A DNA stretch of 55,997 nucleotides from NCBI GenBank assembly GCA_964412105.1, contig CAYPNM010000021.1, positions 1-55,997 on the forward strand, read 5' to 3'. The DNA comes from JAKAGZ01 sp964412105 (GTDB taxonomy: Bacteria > Bacteroidota > Ignavibacteria > Ignavibacteriales > Ignavibacteriaceae). A program made the translations under genes and the position numbers. Shown in pieces: positions 7,861 to 15,812 of this stretch. A model generated the notes under the pieces. That model had not been told where the DNA came from, made no database searches, and saw nothing but the letters and a program-made list of their open reading frames with translations. The first letter of the stretch is position 1, and each line of letters starts with the position of its first letter.

Positions 7861-10835
7861 CTCAATTTCCTTAGCTTAGCTTCTGCCAGCTTGCCAAATG
7901 CATCATTTCTGTGTTTTGAAATAACTGTTCTATACATTTCTTTAGCCTGTCTGTTATCTTTCAATTTTGCATAACAATCGCCTAATCCCAAAAATGCTTT
8001 TGTAAGCCATTCATCATATGCTGAAAAAATTGTCCTTACTCTGACAAAGGCGCTTATCGCGTCCGTAACTTTATTCTGTTCCAGAAGTGTTTCACCAATA
8101 TAATATTGCGCTTTTGCACCAATGTCGTCTGTTCGGTTATTAGCAAGATCCTGAAAATATTGAGTAGCATTATCATATCTTTTGGCGGCAAGATCGATCA
8201 ATCCAAGCTCAAATTTTGCTTTTTGAGCAAAGATCGTTGTAGGAAAATTTTGAACAACATCATTAAACGAGGCATAAGCATTTGTTAGATCACCTTTATT
8301 TGAAAGCGTTTCTCCTTTCAAATACATTATTTCTGGAAGTCTCTGTGATTGGGATAATTTATCTACAGCTTTATTGATTATATCTAATGCTGCATCATAA
8401 TTTTTCAACTTGTTATAAATATTAGCCATCTCAATCACAGCCGCAGGGGCTGATTCACTTTGAGGGTAATTATTGAATACACGATTGAAATTAAATATAG
8501 CCTCCTGATTTTGATTCAAATTTTCCGCGCTCTTTCCTATCCAATAATAAGCATCAGGAATTGATTTGCTAGATGGAAATTTTGTAATAAAATCTTTATA
8601 GCTTTCTTCAGCTTTATTATATTCCTGCAGACCATAATAAATTTCCCCTTTCTTAATATATATTTGATCAGCAAAACTTAATCCCGGATTCCGGTTTACA
8701 AACTGATCAATTAAGGCAATCGCTTTTTCAGGCTGGTTTTTAGCGATATAACTATACTGTATACCGCTGACAGCATCAAAGACGTGCGGGGAAGTTGGAT
8801 AGTCAACCATCACTTTCTGATAACTGGTGATTGCTGAATCATATTGGGCAAGATTGAAAAAAGCATCACCAATTGAATAATCAATAATCGGCCCTAAAGA
8901 AGATTTGGGATAAATTCGAAGAACATCCCTGTAATTTTCAATAGCATCCGTATAATTATTCTGTTGGAAATAGATCCATCCAACAATGTAAAGTGATTTA
9001 TCCGCATAAGCCGATTGGGGAAACTTTTCTTGAAGATTTCTGAATTCGTTAATTGCCTCATTAGTGTTGCCTGACTTATATAATGTTTGAGCATATTGAT
9101 AATAAGTTGCAGCGTTGTCTAATGACGATTTATTGAAATTAAAGAGTTCTTTAAAAACTTTACTGGCAGAAGCAAATTTTTTTGTGCCATAATAACTATC
9201 GGCAAGTCTTAATCTTGCGTCAATAGTTCTTGGATCATTAGGGTACTTTTTGATAAAATCAGAAAAGCCTGATACAGCATTTTCATAGTCTCCCATATTA
9301 TAATAACAATATGCTTTTCCGTACTCAACGAGATTAATCAATGATGGATCAGATGAATAAACAAGGTTATATCTTTTAAGTGCATTAGCATATTCCCCAA
9401 GACTGAAGTAATTCTCAGCCAGGAAAAAATTAACTTTATCACTTTCAAAAGTTTTATCTTCGGCATTGAGTTTTATCAAATCTGATATCGCAATGTTGTA
9501 ATTTTTTGTATAATAAGAGGCAACTCCTAATCCAAGCAAGGCCCTTTTATGCAAATCATCAGTTATATTCTGTAAATCCGCCACTGATTTAAAATGACTT
9601 ATTGCGTCATTAAAACTCTTTTGTTCTATATTTATTTCACCCAACAGGATTAAAGCTTTAGCCTTAATGATTGGATCCTGCGCTTCCACGGCAGTTTGTA
9701 AAAACTTTTTAGCCAGATCATATTGCTTGCTATTATAATAGACCAATCCAAGCTGATATTGAACTCCAAAGCCAAGTTGACTGTCCGGATATTTGAGCAG
9801 AAATTCCTTAAATATGTTAAATGCCTCAGCCTCCTGCCCTGCGTACCTTTTTGATTCTGCTTTCCAGAAAAATGATTTGACTGCGAGACTATCATTGCCG
9901 GTAGATAATTCGTTAAAGAGGTCATATGCTTCCGCATATTTTTTCTGCTGGAAATAGCACCATGCCAATCCATATTGAACTTGCTGTTTAACGCCACTTG
10001 ACGGGAAGTCGGTTAAAATAGTTTTATAGGTTTTTTCAGCATTCGTGTAATCTTTAGTCCTGTAATAAGAGTTTGCCAAAAGATAAAGGCTTTTGGAATA
10101 TTGATCTTTTGGTAAAGTATTAACCAGTGGATTATTAAGTTCCAAAATTGAAGACTGGTAGTCTTTTAATTTGAAATATGCCATCCCTATTCTTAATTGG
10201 GCATCGGGAACCAGTTTACTGTCACGATGGAAAGATAAAAGCTGATCATAGTACTTAACAGCATCCTTATAGTCCCCCTTTTTTTCATAAGCTCTTGCGA
10301 GAGTATAAATCGAATAATCTACAAAACTATTATTTTTGGGACTCTTAATTGCCTGCTCTAAAAATGAAACCGCATCATCCAGACGATTTTCTTTGGAAAA
10401 AGATTCACCTATCCAATAAAGAGCAGATCCATCAAATTCACTCCCCGGGTATTCATCCAGTAAATTAATTAGATAATATCTGCACTGAGAATAGGCTTTC
10501 TGGTTATAATAAATCAATCCTAATTTATACAAAGCCCTGTCCCGGAAGGCCGACCATTTAAAATAATTCACCAAGTAACTAAATCCATCAGAGGCTGCAT
10601 CAAGTTCACCTAAATTTAGAAGAGCATCTGACGAATAATATTTTGCAGTTGCATATAATTCATCGAAAACAGAGTAGTGCTTAAAAAATTCTTCAAATGT
10701 ATTATAGGCCTTTACATAATCAGCAGAATTATAAGCATCCATAGCTGATGCATAAATCTGTGAAGTGCTTTGTGCTTTTAAAATACTGGAGAGAAAACAA
10801 AACAGTATTAAACATAAAAGAGAAGATTTTGTCAT
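7857..10835 (-). CDS. Giant exported TPR protein, first gene of the HU-SPOR/Ton operon
   Basis: A 992-aa protein with a signal peptide (about 1-21, cleavage near LKA/Q). The rest is roughly 24-26 tandem TPR-like units with the recurrent pattern 'AxxxYxxxLxxYPxSxxxxxAxYxLGxxYYxxxxY', including many YPxS/FPxS turns typical of CpoB/YbgF- and BamD-like repeats. No enzyme domain is visible. In Tol-Pal systems a smaller TPR protein (CpoB) couples the energised complex to peptidoglycan synthesis. An analogous scaffold role here is inference from the neighbouring barrel, SPOR, ExbB, ExbD and TonB genes. It is the promoter-proximal gene, preceded by about 280 bases of AT-rich intergenic DNA. Confidence 0.85.
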   Translation of the reverse strand: MTKSSLLCLILFCFLSSILKAQSTSQIYASAMDAYNSADYVKAYNTFEEFFKHYSVFDELYATAKYYSSDALLNLGELDAASDGFSYLVNYFKWSAFRDRALYKLGLIYYNQKAYSQCRYYLINLLDEYPGSEFDGSALYWIGESFSKENRLDDAVSFLEQAIKSPKNNSFVDYSIYTLARAYEKKGDYKDAVKYYDQLLSFHRDSKLVPDAQLRIGMAYFKLKDYQSSILELNNPLVNTLPKDQYSKSLYLLANSYYRTKDYTNAEKTYKTILTDFPSSGVKQQVQYGLAWCYFQQKKYAEAYDLFNELSTGNDSLAVKSFFWKAESKRYAGQEAEAFNIFKEFLLKYPDSQLGFGVQYQLGLVYYNSKQYDLAKKFLQTAVEAQDPIIKAKALILLGEINIEQKSFNDAISHFKSVADLQNITDDLHKRALLGLGVASYYTKNYNIAISDLIKLNAEDKTFESDKVNFFLAENYFSLGEYANALKRYNLVYSSDPSLINLVEYGKAYCYYNMGDYENAVSGFSDFIKKYPNDPRTIDARLRLADSYYGTKKFASASKVFKELFNFNKSSLDNAATYYQYAQTLYKSGNTNEAINEFRNLQEKFPQSAYADKSLYIVGWIYFQQNNYTDAIENYRDVLRIYPKSSLGPIIDYSIGDAFFNLAQYDSAITSYQKVMVDYPTSPHVFDAVSGIQYSYIAKNQPEKAIALIDQFVNRNPGLSFADQIYIKKGEIYYGLQEYNKAEESYKDFITKFPSSKSIPDAYYWIGKSAENLNQNQEAIFNFNRVFNNYPQSESAPAAVIEMANIYNKLKNYDAALDIINKAVDKLSQSQRLPEIMYLKGETLSNKGDLTNAYASFNDVVQNFPTTIFAQKAKFELGLIDLAAKRYDNATQYFQDLANNRTDDIGAKAQYYIGETLLEQNKVTDAISAFVRVRTIFSAYDEWLTKAFLGLGDCYAKLKDNRQAKEMYRTVISKHRNDAFGKLAEAKLRKLR

Positions 10836-11114
10836 AATATTCTTAAAATTTAATTATAGTGTCTGATCATTTCCAAAATTAACCATGTCATAAACATTAG
10901 AAGCATTTTGGAAATTATTATTCTCACTTAGCAATAATTTATGCGGAAACTTCAGGTACAATATAGGTTTTTGGGGCCCATAAAATCAAGTCTAAGAACA
11001 AAATAAATAATTTACTTAAAGAAGAATATTAAACATAAAAATATTTAACATAGCAGATAAATTGGGGATAAGAATCACAATAAATTAATCGATATGAATA
11101 AAACAATAAAAATA

Positions 11115-11768
11115 TTAAATCTTTAATCCTTTTAAAGTTCTGGTTTTAGCATATTCATTGAGAACTTTTAAGCCAAAGCTTTTAATATGCATTCCCCCAA
11201 CTTGTTCCAGATTAACAATTACCATTTTTATTAAACGAATAGAATTATTTAGGCGGTAAGCTCCATTTATGTGGGAATATAGTTGGCTTTCAAATTTCAT
11301 AGAACAGAGTATTGCGACTATGCATAACTCTCTTTCCTTCAGAGAAAGGCTCTTTCTGCCCAGCACTTTGCCATAGCCCTCAATAATCAACCATTCTGAT
11401 AACTCGGGTGAAAAATCGTTTATATTACTAATCAATTTATCAAATTTATTTCCATAGATTTTTTTACAGTTTCTTATTCCACTTTTTTTGCCCGGTTTGA
11501 ATAACTTATATCGGAATTTTTCGAATGGGAATATTTGAGATGCAATTTGCAGAGAAATTAAAGCTGATGGAAAGCCCGCAAATAAATAAGTCTGCAAAAG
11601 TGCTTCATATATTTTGGAGGAATTTATATTATTTCTTTTTGCCGATTCTAAAAGCTTATTTAATAATTTTTCCTTTCTTAAAACTGCAGCAGAACTGATG
11701 AGGGGAAGAATTAAAAACTTAAATTTGCTTTTATTTTTTTCAAGGTTCCGGATAAATTCTGTATTCAT
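11115..11768 (-). CDS. Carboxymuconolactone-decarboxylase-like (AhpD-fold) protein
   Basis: A 217-aa protein that looks like two CMD/AhpD-type helical units. The first, at about residues 30-75, contains YEALLQTYLFAGFPSAL. The second, at about 130-175, contains LSLKERELCIVAILCSM followed by a histidine in YSHINGAYR. AhpD proteins use a CxxC pair plus His as disulfide reductant. Here the classical CxxC is absent (single cysteines in CIVAILC), so peroxidase-reductant activity is doubtful and lactone-type or unknown chemistry is possible. It is a stand-alone gene with a strong hairpin lying 13 bases upstream of its start. Family call from motif appearance only. Confidence 0.6.
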   Translation of the reverse strand: MNTEFIRNLEKNKSKFKFLILPLISSAAVLRKEKLLNKLLESAKRNNINSSKIYEALLQTYLFAGFPSALISLQIASQIFPFEKFRYKLFKPGKKSGIRNCKKIYGNKFDKLISNINDFSPELSEWLIIEGYGKVLGRKSLSLKERELCIVAILCSMKFESQLYSHINGAYRLNNSIRLIKMVIVNLEQVGGMHIKSFGLKVLNEYAKTRTLKGLKI

Positions 11769-11781
11769 CTATTTGAAAGAT

Positions 11782-11806
11782 AAACCCCCTGTAGATCAGG
11801 GGGTTT
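11782..11806 (-). terminator. Rho-independent terminator of the exported TPR gene
   Basis: A perfect 10-bp stem AAACCCCCTG / CAGGGGGTTT with a 5-base loop (11792-11796), followed on the minus strand by the T-rich TTTATCTTTC. It lies 17 bases past the stop of the TPR gene at 11823-12587 and just ahead of the CMD-like gene, so it separates the two transcription units. Confidence 0.85.
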
Positions 11807-11822
11807 CAAGAAACACGAATTG

Positions 11823-12587
11823 TTATTTGAGTGCGGTCAATTCATATTCCGCAGTTTTTCTATATGTAGCGTCCTGCCTTGCCTGAGTAAACATTTCTTT
11901 TGCTTTTTCCAATTCACCCTTCGATTTATAATCAACGCCCATATAATAATAGGGTCCACCTTTTGTGATTGTCTTTCTGTATTTGAGGGCATTTTTAGCA
12001 GCTTCTATTGATTTATCATAACTACCGACTTCACTATAAATCTTGGCAAGTGCCAGATAAGCTGCATCATAGTTACTATTTTGTACGGCTTTCAGCAAGA
12101 ATTCAATTCCTTTGGTTGAATTGCCATCAGCAATTGCCAGGGTGCCCAATTTTGTATATGTAAGTGCAAGATTTGCTTGGACCATCTTCTTAACGCTTGG
12201 ATTCTTAGCAGTTTCAATCACTTTTTCAAAGTTGTTTGCTGCTTCCTCATATTTTCCAAGAGAGAAATAGACACCGCCCAGCGCATTGTATCCACCCTCA
12301 AAATTGGGATTTAATTTCAAACAACTTTCAAAGGCATCTTTAGCTTCATCGTACTTGTTCGCTTTTTTTAAGGCCATTCCTTTCTGATAATATGTCCGGT
12401 AATCTTTTTCAATTGCCAGGGCTTTATCATATTGATTAACAGCCCCCATATAGTCACCGGATTTTAACAACTTATTACCTGCATTATAAAGTTTAGCGGC
12501 ATCAGGCTTCATTTCCTGAGAATACGCAGTTGTAGCAACAAAAAGAATTAGTAACAGGTAATAAGATACATTTGATATTAGTCTCAT
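11823..12587 (-). CDS. Exported TPR-repeat protein
   Basis: A 254-aa protein with a signal peptide (about 1-23, cleavage near AYS/Q). It has about five to six TPR units at about 28-250, for example 'AKLYNAGNKLLKSGDYMGAV', 'GYNALGGVYFSLGKYEEAAN' and 'YYMGVDYKSKGELEKAKEMF'. It is a probable periplasmic protein-interaction scaffold, and no enzymatic domain is visible. It is a monocistronic unit: a tRNA gene lies upstream on the same strand and a strong terminator follows the stop. The partner is unknown. Confidence 0.8.
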   Translation of the reverse strand: MRLISNVSYYLLLILFVATTAYSQEMKPDAAKLYNAGNKLLKSGDYMGAVNQYDKALAIEKDYRTYYQKGMALKKANKYDEAKDAFESCLKLNPNFEGGYNALGGVYFSLGKYEEAANNFEKVIETAKNPSVKKMVQANLALTYTKLGTLAIADGNSTKGIEFLLKAVQNSNYDAAYLALAKIYSEVGSYDKSIEAAKNALKYRKTITKGGPYYYMGVDYKSKGELEKAKEMFTQARQDATYRKTAEYELTALK

Positions 12588-12620
12588 CAGTATCTTCCTT
12601 TAATTTGTGGTTGGAAAATG

Positions 12621-12704
12621 TGCGGAAGACGGGACTTGAACCCGTACGCCAATTAAGGCACTACCCCCTCAAGATAGCGTGTATACCAATTTCACCACTT
12701 CCGC
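12621..12704 (-). tRNA. tRNA-Leu, anticodon GAG
   Basis: An 84-base class II tRNA on the minus strand. The acceptor stem GCGGAAG (from 12704) pairs with CTTCCGC, followed by discriminator A at 12621. The anticodon stem is CTATC/GGTAG with loop TTGAGGG, giving anticodon GAG, which reads CUC/CUU leucine codons. A long variable arm (TGCCTTAATTGGCG) and a T-arm with GGTTCAAGTCC are present. The CCA end is not encoded; the next bases read CATTTT. Confidence 0.95.
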
Positions 12705-12807
12705 GAAATCCTGGTGAAAAATAAACCCGCCACACAATAAAATCAACCCTAATATTGCATAATTACACAACTTTTTTAGCTTTTTAGTTCCCTTAAAAAT
12801 CAGGTAC

Positions 12808-13278
12808 TTACCGGTGGTTCATTCTGGATCTGAACAATAATTTGCGTAACTCTTCCCTGAAATGCTTCTCAAATACAAGCAGTTTGGAGATTTGTTCATA
12901 GGAAAGTATGTCGTCAAGAGAATTAATAAACTTCGTTTTTTCTCTGGCAATAGCCTCGTTATAGGATAAATATTCATTGATCATTTTTTTCAGCTCAGTC
13001 GTGTTTTTATCTCCATTATTCTTTATATAAACAGATATTTTATCCAATTGATCATTTGCATTCGCCATTAATTCTTTGACTTTATTTTGATACTCATTTC
13101 TGCGAGCGAAGAATTTTAAAGTTGTTTCTTCATTCATTTGGAGAACGTCGATTAATTTAATCTTCTCCAATTCCTCAATCTTTCCCTGCCCTCTTCTGTC
13201 TCTCTGTGGAGCATTATCTTGCGCAAAGATCGGAAGTACAAGGACAAAAGCAAATAATATTGTAAAGAAAGTTTTCAT
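12808..13278 (-). CDS. Exported Spy/CpxP-like helical protein in the ECF sigma operon
   Basis: A 156-aa protein with a signal peptide (about 1-19, cleavage near IFA/Q). An all-helical charged body follows, with a first helix around 'IEELEKIKLIDVLQMNEETTLKFF' and a later 'ILSYEQISKLLVFEKHFREELRKLL', the arrangement of Spy/CpxP/CnrX-type periplasmic proteins with degenerate LTxxQ motifs. It starts 10 bases after the anti-sigma gene, so it is the third gene of the sigma / anti-sigma operon. By analogy with CnrX it could be the periplasmic sensor acting on the anti-sigma factor. Analogy rests on fold and gene order, not on measured similarity. Confidence 0.65.
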   Translation of the reverse strand: MKTFFTILFAFVLVLPIFAQDNAPQRDRRGQGKIEELEKIKLIDVLQMNEETTLKFFARRNEYQNKVKELMANANDQLDKISVYIKNNGDKNTTELKKMINEYLSYNEAIAREKTKFINSLDDILSYEQISKLLVFEKHFREELRKLLFRSRMNHR

Positions 13279-13288
13279 TTTGCTCCTT

Positions 13289-13885
13289 CTAAAAAATCTT
13301 TTTGTTTTTTAATTTTTCATAAATAATCGCGGCATCATTAGGATTAACAGACTGCATTAAAGTACTATAATCAAGCCTATCAATTAAATCAGTTGTTACT
13401 ATATTTTGATCATTAACATCAAGTGCATTATAAATCATATTATCAAGAACTGAATCATAATTTGCTTCCACGTCTGCTGGCAAATTTGTAATTATAGGTT
13501 GTTCAGCATTAAATGAGAGATAATCTGTAATTTCGGACGGCGAATAATTTGTTGCATTTCCATTGTTTTCTCTTATAATCTTTTCTGGATGTGGCATAAA
13601 CAACAAAACAATTATTACAGTTAAAACAGCGGAAGCGAATGAAAACAGAGGATGATATTTTTTCTTTCTCTTATGTTCAAGCCTTTCCCTGAATTTAGGG
13701 ATTAAATTTATAAAATAATCATTTTCAACTTCGGGACTTCTGGTATCGTAAATACTGGAAAAAAAGTCGCCATATTTTATAATTTCTTCACGAAAAGATG
13801 GAGTAGTAGCAACCGTCTTTTCAAATTCTTCCTTTTCGGAAGGGTTCATTTCTCCAGAGAAATATTTAATAATTTTTTCATTCAT
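13289..13885 (-). CDS. Putative single-pass anti-sigma factor
   Basis: A 198-aa protein. The cytoplasmic N-terminus (about 1-80) begins IIKYFSGEMNPSEKEEFE, typical of Bacteroidota anti-sigma factors but without the Cys-rich zinc motif. One membrane helix lies at about residues 85-105 (HPLFSFASAVLTVIIVLLF). A periplasmic tail of about 90 residues follows. The gene overlaps the end of the ECF sigma gene by 8 bases, which implies coupled translation and a dedicated sigma/anti-sigma pair. The periplasmic tail is the likely contact for the Spy-like protein encoded next. Function is inferred from position and topology. Confidence 0.7.
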   Translation of the reverse strand: MNEKIIKYFSGEMNPSEKEEFEKTVATTPSFREEIIKYGDFFSSIYDTRSPEVENDYFINLIPKFRERLEHKRKKKYHPLFSFASAVLTVIIVLLFMPHPEKIIRENNGNATNYSPSEITDYLSFNAEQPIITNLPADVEANYDSVLDNMIYNALDVNDQNIVTTDLIDRLDYSTLMQSVNPNDAAIIYEKLKNKKIF

Positions 13886-14429
13886 CGTTCTTCACCATTT
13901 CCATCAGTTTTTTCATTGCCTGGAAATAATTTGATTTTAATCCACCAATACTTTTACCTGTTATTTCAGAAATTTCTTCGTAAGTCATTTGTTCATAATT
14001 TTTAAGAATAAATACCTCCCTTTGCTTTGGAGGTAATTTATTTAAATACTTTTCAACCTTTGATAGTTTTTCTTTTGTCTCAATATTCCTGATTATATCT
14101 TCATCTTTTCTTACAGCAATATCCTGATGATCTTCAATAGAAAAAGCTTCCTTTAACCTTCTTCTCTTTATAAAATTTATGCTTCTGGTAGTCGTTACTC
14201 TATAAATCCAGGTATAAAGGGAAGACTGAAATTTAAAATCTTTAAGCTTACTGTACATTACTAAAAGAACTTCCTGAACAATCTCATCGGCATCAAGATG
14301 ATTCCCAGCCATGCGCCTTGCATGCCAGTAAATCTTATGCTGATATTTCAATACGATATTATTAAATGCGCTCTCATTACCATTGGTAAAATCTTTAACC
14401 AGGTCAAAATCATTGTTGCTTTCAGGCAT
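13878..14429 (-). CDS. ECF-family RNA polymerase sigma factor
   Basis: A 183-aa protein from the ATG at 14429. Region 2 spans about residues 15-80 (FNNIVLKYQHKIYWHARR, then DADEIVQEVLLVMY) and region 4 about 120-175 (LPPKQREVFILKNYEQMTYE, then a helix-turn-helix). The frame can be extended to a TTG at 14447, but the ATG is preferred because AAGGA stands directly ahead of it. It should direct transcription of an envelope-stress or metal-stress regulon under control of the anti-sigma gene that overlaps its 3' end. A perfect inverted repeat lies about 37 bases upstream of the start. Confidence 0.9.
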   Translation of the reverse strand: MPESNNDFDLVKDFTNGNESAFNNIVLKYQHKIYWHARRMAGNHLDADEIVQEVLLVMYSKLKDFKFQSSLYTWIYRVTTTRSINFIKRRRLKEAFSIEDHQDIAVRKDEDIIRNIETKEKLSKVEKYLNKLPPKQREVFILKNYEQMTYEEISEITGKSIGGLKSNYFQAMKKLMEMVKNDE

Positions 14430-14465
14430 TATTCCTTTTTTATTCAATATTTGGACAAATACAAG

Positions 14466-14482
14466 GCTTAAAAGGTTTAAGC
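14466..14482. promoter_or_regulatory. Inverted repeat in the sigma/Spy divergent intergenic region
   Basis: The 17-base sequence GCTTAAAAGGTTTAAGC has two perfect 7-bp arms around a 3-base centre. The right half-site GGTTTAA recurs inverted as TTAAACC at 14504-14510. The region lies between the leftward ECF sigma gene and the rightward Spy-like gene, so it could be an operator or part of a promoter. I could not assign -35 and -10 elements with confidence. Confidence 0.4.
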
Positions 14483-14560
14483 TAAATTACAAAGAAAATT
14501 TATTTAAACCATTGTAAAACATTTAATGTCAAAACACCAGAAACATTGATTAAAAACCAT

Positions 14561-14566
14561 AAGGAG
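14561..14566 (+). promoter_or_regulatory. Shine-Dalgarno site of the Spy-like gene
   Basis: AAGGAG eight bases ahead of the ATG at 14575, a near-consensus site that fixes the start of the divergent Spy-like gene. Confidence 0.75.
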
Positions 14567-14574
14567 ATAGTAAA

Positions 14575-15057
14575 ATGAGAATTAAAATAATTGCATCAAT
14601 GATCGCGATAATGTTTTTAGCAATAGGTACAGTCGGTATTTATGCACAGGCTCCAAAAGGTAACATGAATAAAAAAGGCCCTATGATGAGAGGAGATATG
14701 TACAAAATGCTGAATCTCACGGATGCTCAGAAAGATCAGATTTCAAAGTTAAGAACTGATTTTCAGACAAAAATGGTTGATTTGAGGGCAACTCTTCAAA
14801 AGAATAAAATAGCCTTAAAAGCCTTAGCTCAAAAGCAGGACTTAACACGAGATGAAGTTCTATCTTCAGTTGAAGCCGTAAATAAGGCTAAGAATGATAT
14901 CGCAATAGCATTTGCAAATCATTTAATGGATATAAGGGAAATATTAACACCGGAACAAAGAAAAATAGCGCAGGAACATCTTTCAGGTATGTTTATGGGA
15001 ATGCAAAGACATGGTATGATGAGGAACTTCGGCTGGAACAGACGTGGGAATAAATAA
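14575..15057 (+). CDS. Spy/CpxP-family periplasmic protein
   Basis: A 160-aa protein with a signal peptide (about 1-25, cleavage near IYA/Q). Its all-helical body carries two LTxxQ motifs, LTDAQKDQI at about 48-56 and LTPEQRKIA at about 125-133, the signature of Spy/CpxP chaperone or metal-sensing proteins. The C-terminus is rich in Met, Gly and His (MFMGMQRHGMMRNFGW), as is the N-terminal region (MKGPMMRGDMYKM-like), suggesting metal contact. It is transcribed divergently from the ECF sigma operon, so it is a likely target of that sigma factor. A clear ribosome binding site and terminator delimit the gene. Confidence 0.85.
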   Translation: MRIKIIASMIAIMFLAIGTVGIYAQAPKGNMNKKGPMMRGDMYKMLNLTDAQKDQISKLRTDFQTKMVDLRATLQKNKIALKALAQKQDLTRDEVLSSVEAVNKAKNDIAIAFANHLMDIREILTPEQRKIAQEHLSGMFMGMQRHGMMRNFGWNRRGNK

Positions 15058-15069
15058 ACCGGTGTGATC

Positions 15070-15100
15070 AAGCCCCGTTCTTTCGGGGCTTATTTATTTT
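15070..15100 (+). terminator. Rho-independent terminator of the Spy-like gene
   Basis: An 8-bp stem AAGCCCCG / CGGGGCTT (15070-15077 with 15084-15091) and a 6-base loop, followed by ATTTATTTTATTT. It begins 13 bases past the Spy-like stop, and its tail touches the 3' end of the convergent SDR gene. Confidence 0.85.
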
Positions 15101-15812
15101 ATTTCGGATTAGTGGGTCTCAAATCTATTTCACTTATTAGAGCTGTGATAGGTAATCTCAAAATTGTCATGACGGCTTCAGCTACATCATCTGCTCTTAA
15201 TATCTTATCCGCATTCGGATGTCTGCCAGGCCCGCCAAAAAATTTTGTAGCCACCGATCCCGGACAAATGGCGGCTACACGGATATTATATTCTCTCAAC
15301 TCAAGCATCAAAGATCTAGTGAAGCCAAGGACAGCGTGTTTTGATGCAGAATACATCGTGCCGCCGACAAAAGAATTCTTTCCTGCAAGTGAAGCAATAT
15401 TAATTATTGATCCGCTTTTTCTTTCAATCATTTTATCAGCAACTGCCTTAGTAAAATTATAAATACCGTAAAGATTCACATCAATCTGTTTCTTAAAATC
15501 TTCAAGATTCGACTCAATCAATTTTTTAAAGATTCCAATTCCCGCATTGTTTATCAAATGATCAACTTTTCCATATTTCTCAATTATTTTAGAAACAGAT
15601 TCTTCCACAAAATTTTCATCAGCAACATTTCCTGCAAAGTATTCGCACTGTACACTTGTTTCATGAATTTCCGACTGTACATTTCTTAGAGCTTCGACGT
15701 CTCTTCCAAAAATCATTACATTATAGTTCTCTTTTGCAAATCTTAATGCAATTGCTTTCCCTATTCCCCTGCTTGCTCCTGTTATTATTGCCAACTCTTT
15801 ATTATTACTCAT
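15099..15812 (-). CDS. SDR-family NADP-dependent oxidoreductase, last gene of the biopterin operon
   Basis: A 237-aa classical short-chain dehydrogenase. The nucleotide motif TGASRGIG is at residues 11-18, NNAG at 88-91, Ser141, and the catalytic YSASK with Tyr154 and Lys158. An arginine in the FGRD segment after strand 2 suggests NADPH preference. Its start overlaps the previous SDR by 4 bases, and the two are preceded by GTP cyclohydrolase I and pyruvoyltetrahydropterin synthase. It could carry out a second keto reduction of 6-pyruvoyl-tetrahydropterin, or recycle quinonoid dihydropterin in place of a dedicated dihydropteridine reductase. Either role is inference; a generic FabG-like function cannot be excluded. 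Confidence 0.8.
   Translation of the reverse strand: MSNNKELAIITGASRGIGKAIALRFAKENYNVMIFGRDVEALRNVQSEIHETSVQCEYFAGNVADENFVEESVSKIIEKYGKVDHLINNAGIGIFKKLIESNLEDFKKQIDVNLYGIYNFTKAVADKMIERKSGSIINIASLAGKNSFVGGTMYSASKHAVLGFTRSLMLELREYNIRVAAICPGSVATKFFGGPGRHPNADKILRADDVAEAVMTILRLPITALISEIDLRPTNPK

Noticed and set aside
14475..14560. Housekeeping promoter (TTGACA with a TTTAAA-like -10) upstream of the sigma gene on the minus strand
   Set aside because: The spacer and -10 match are poor, and AT-rich DNA gives many such partial matches.
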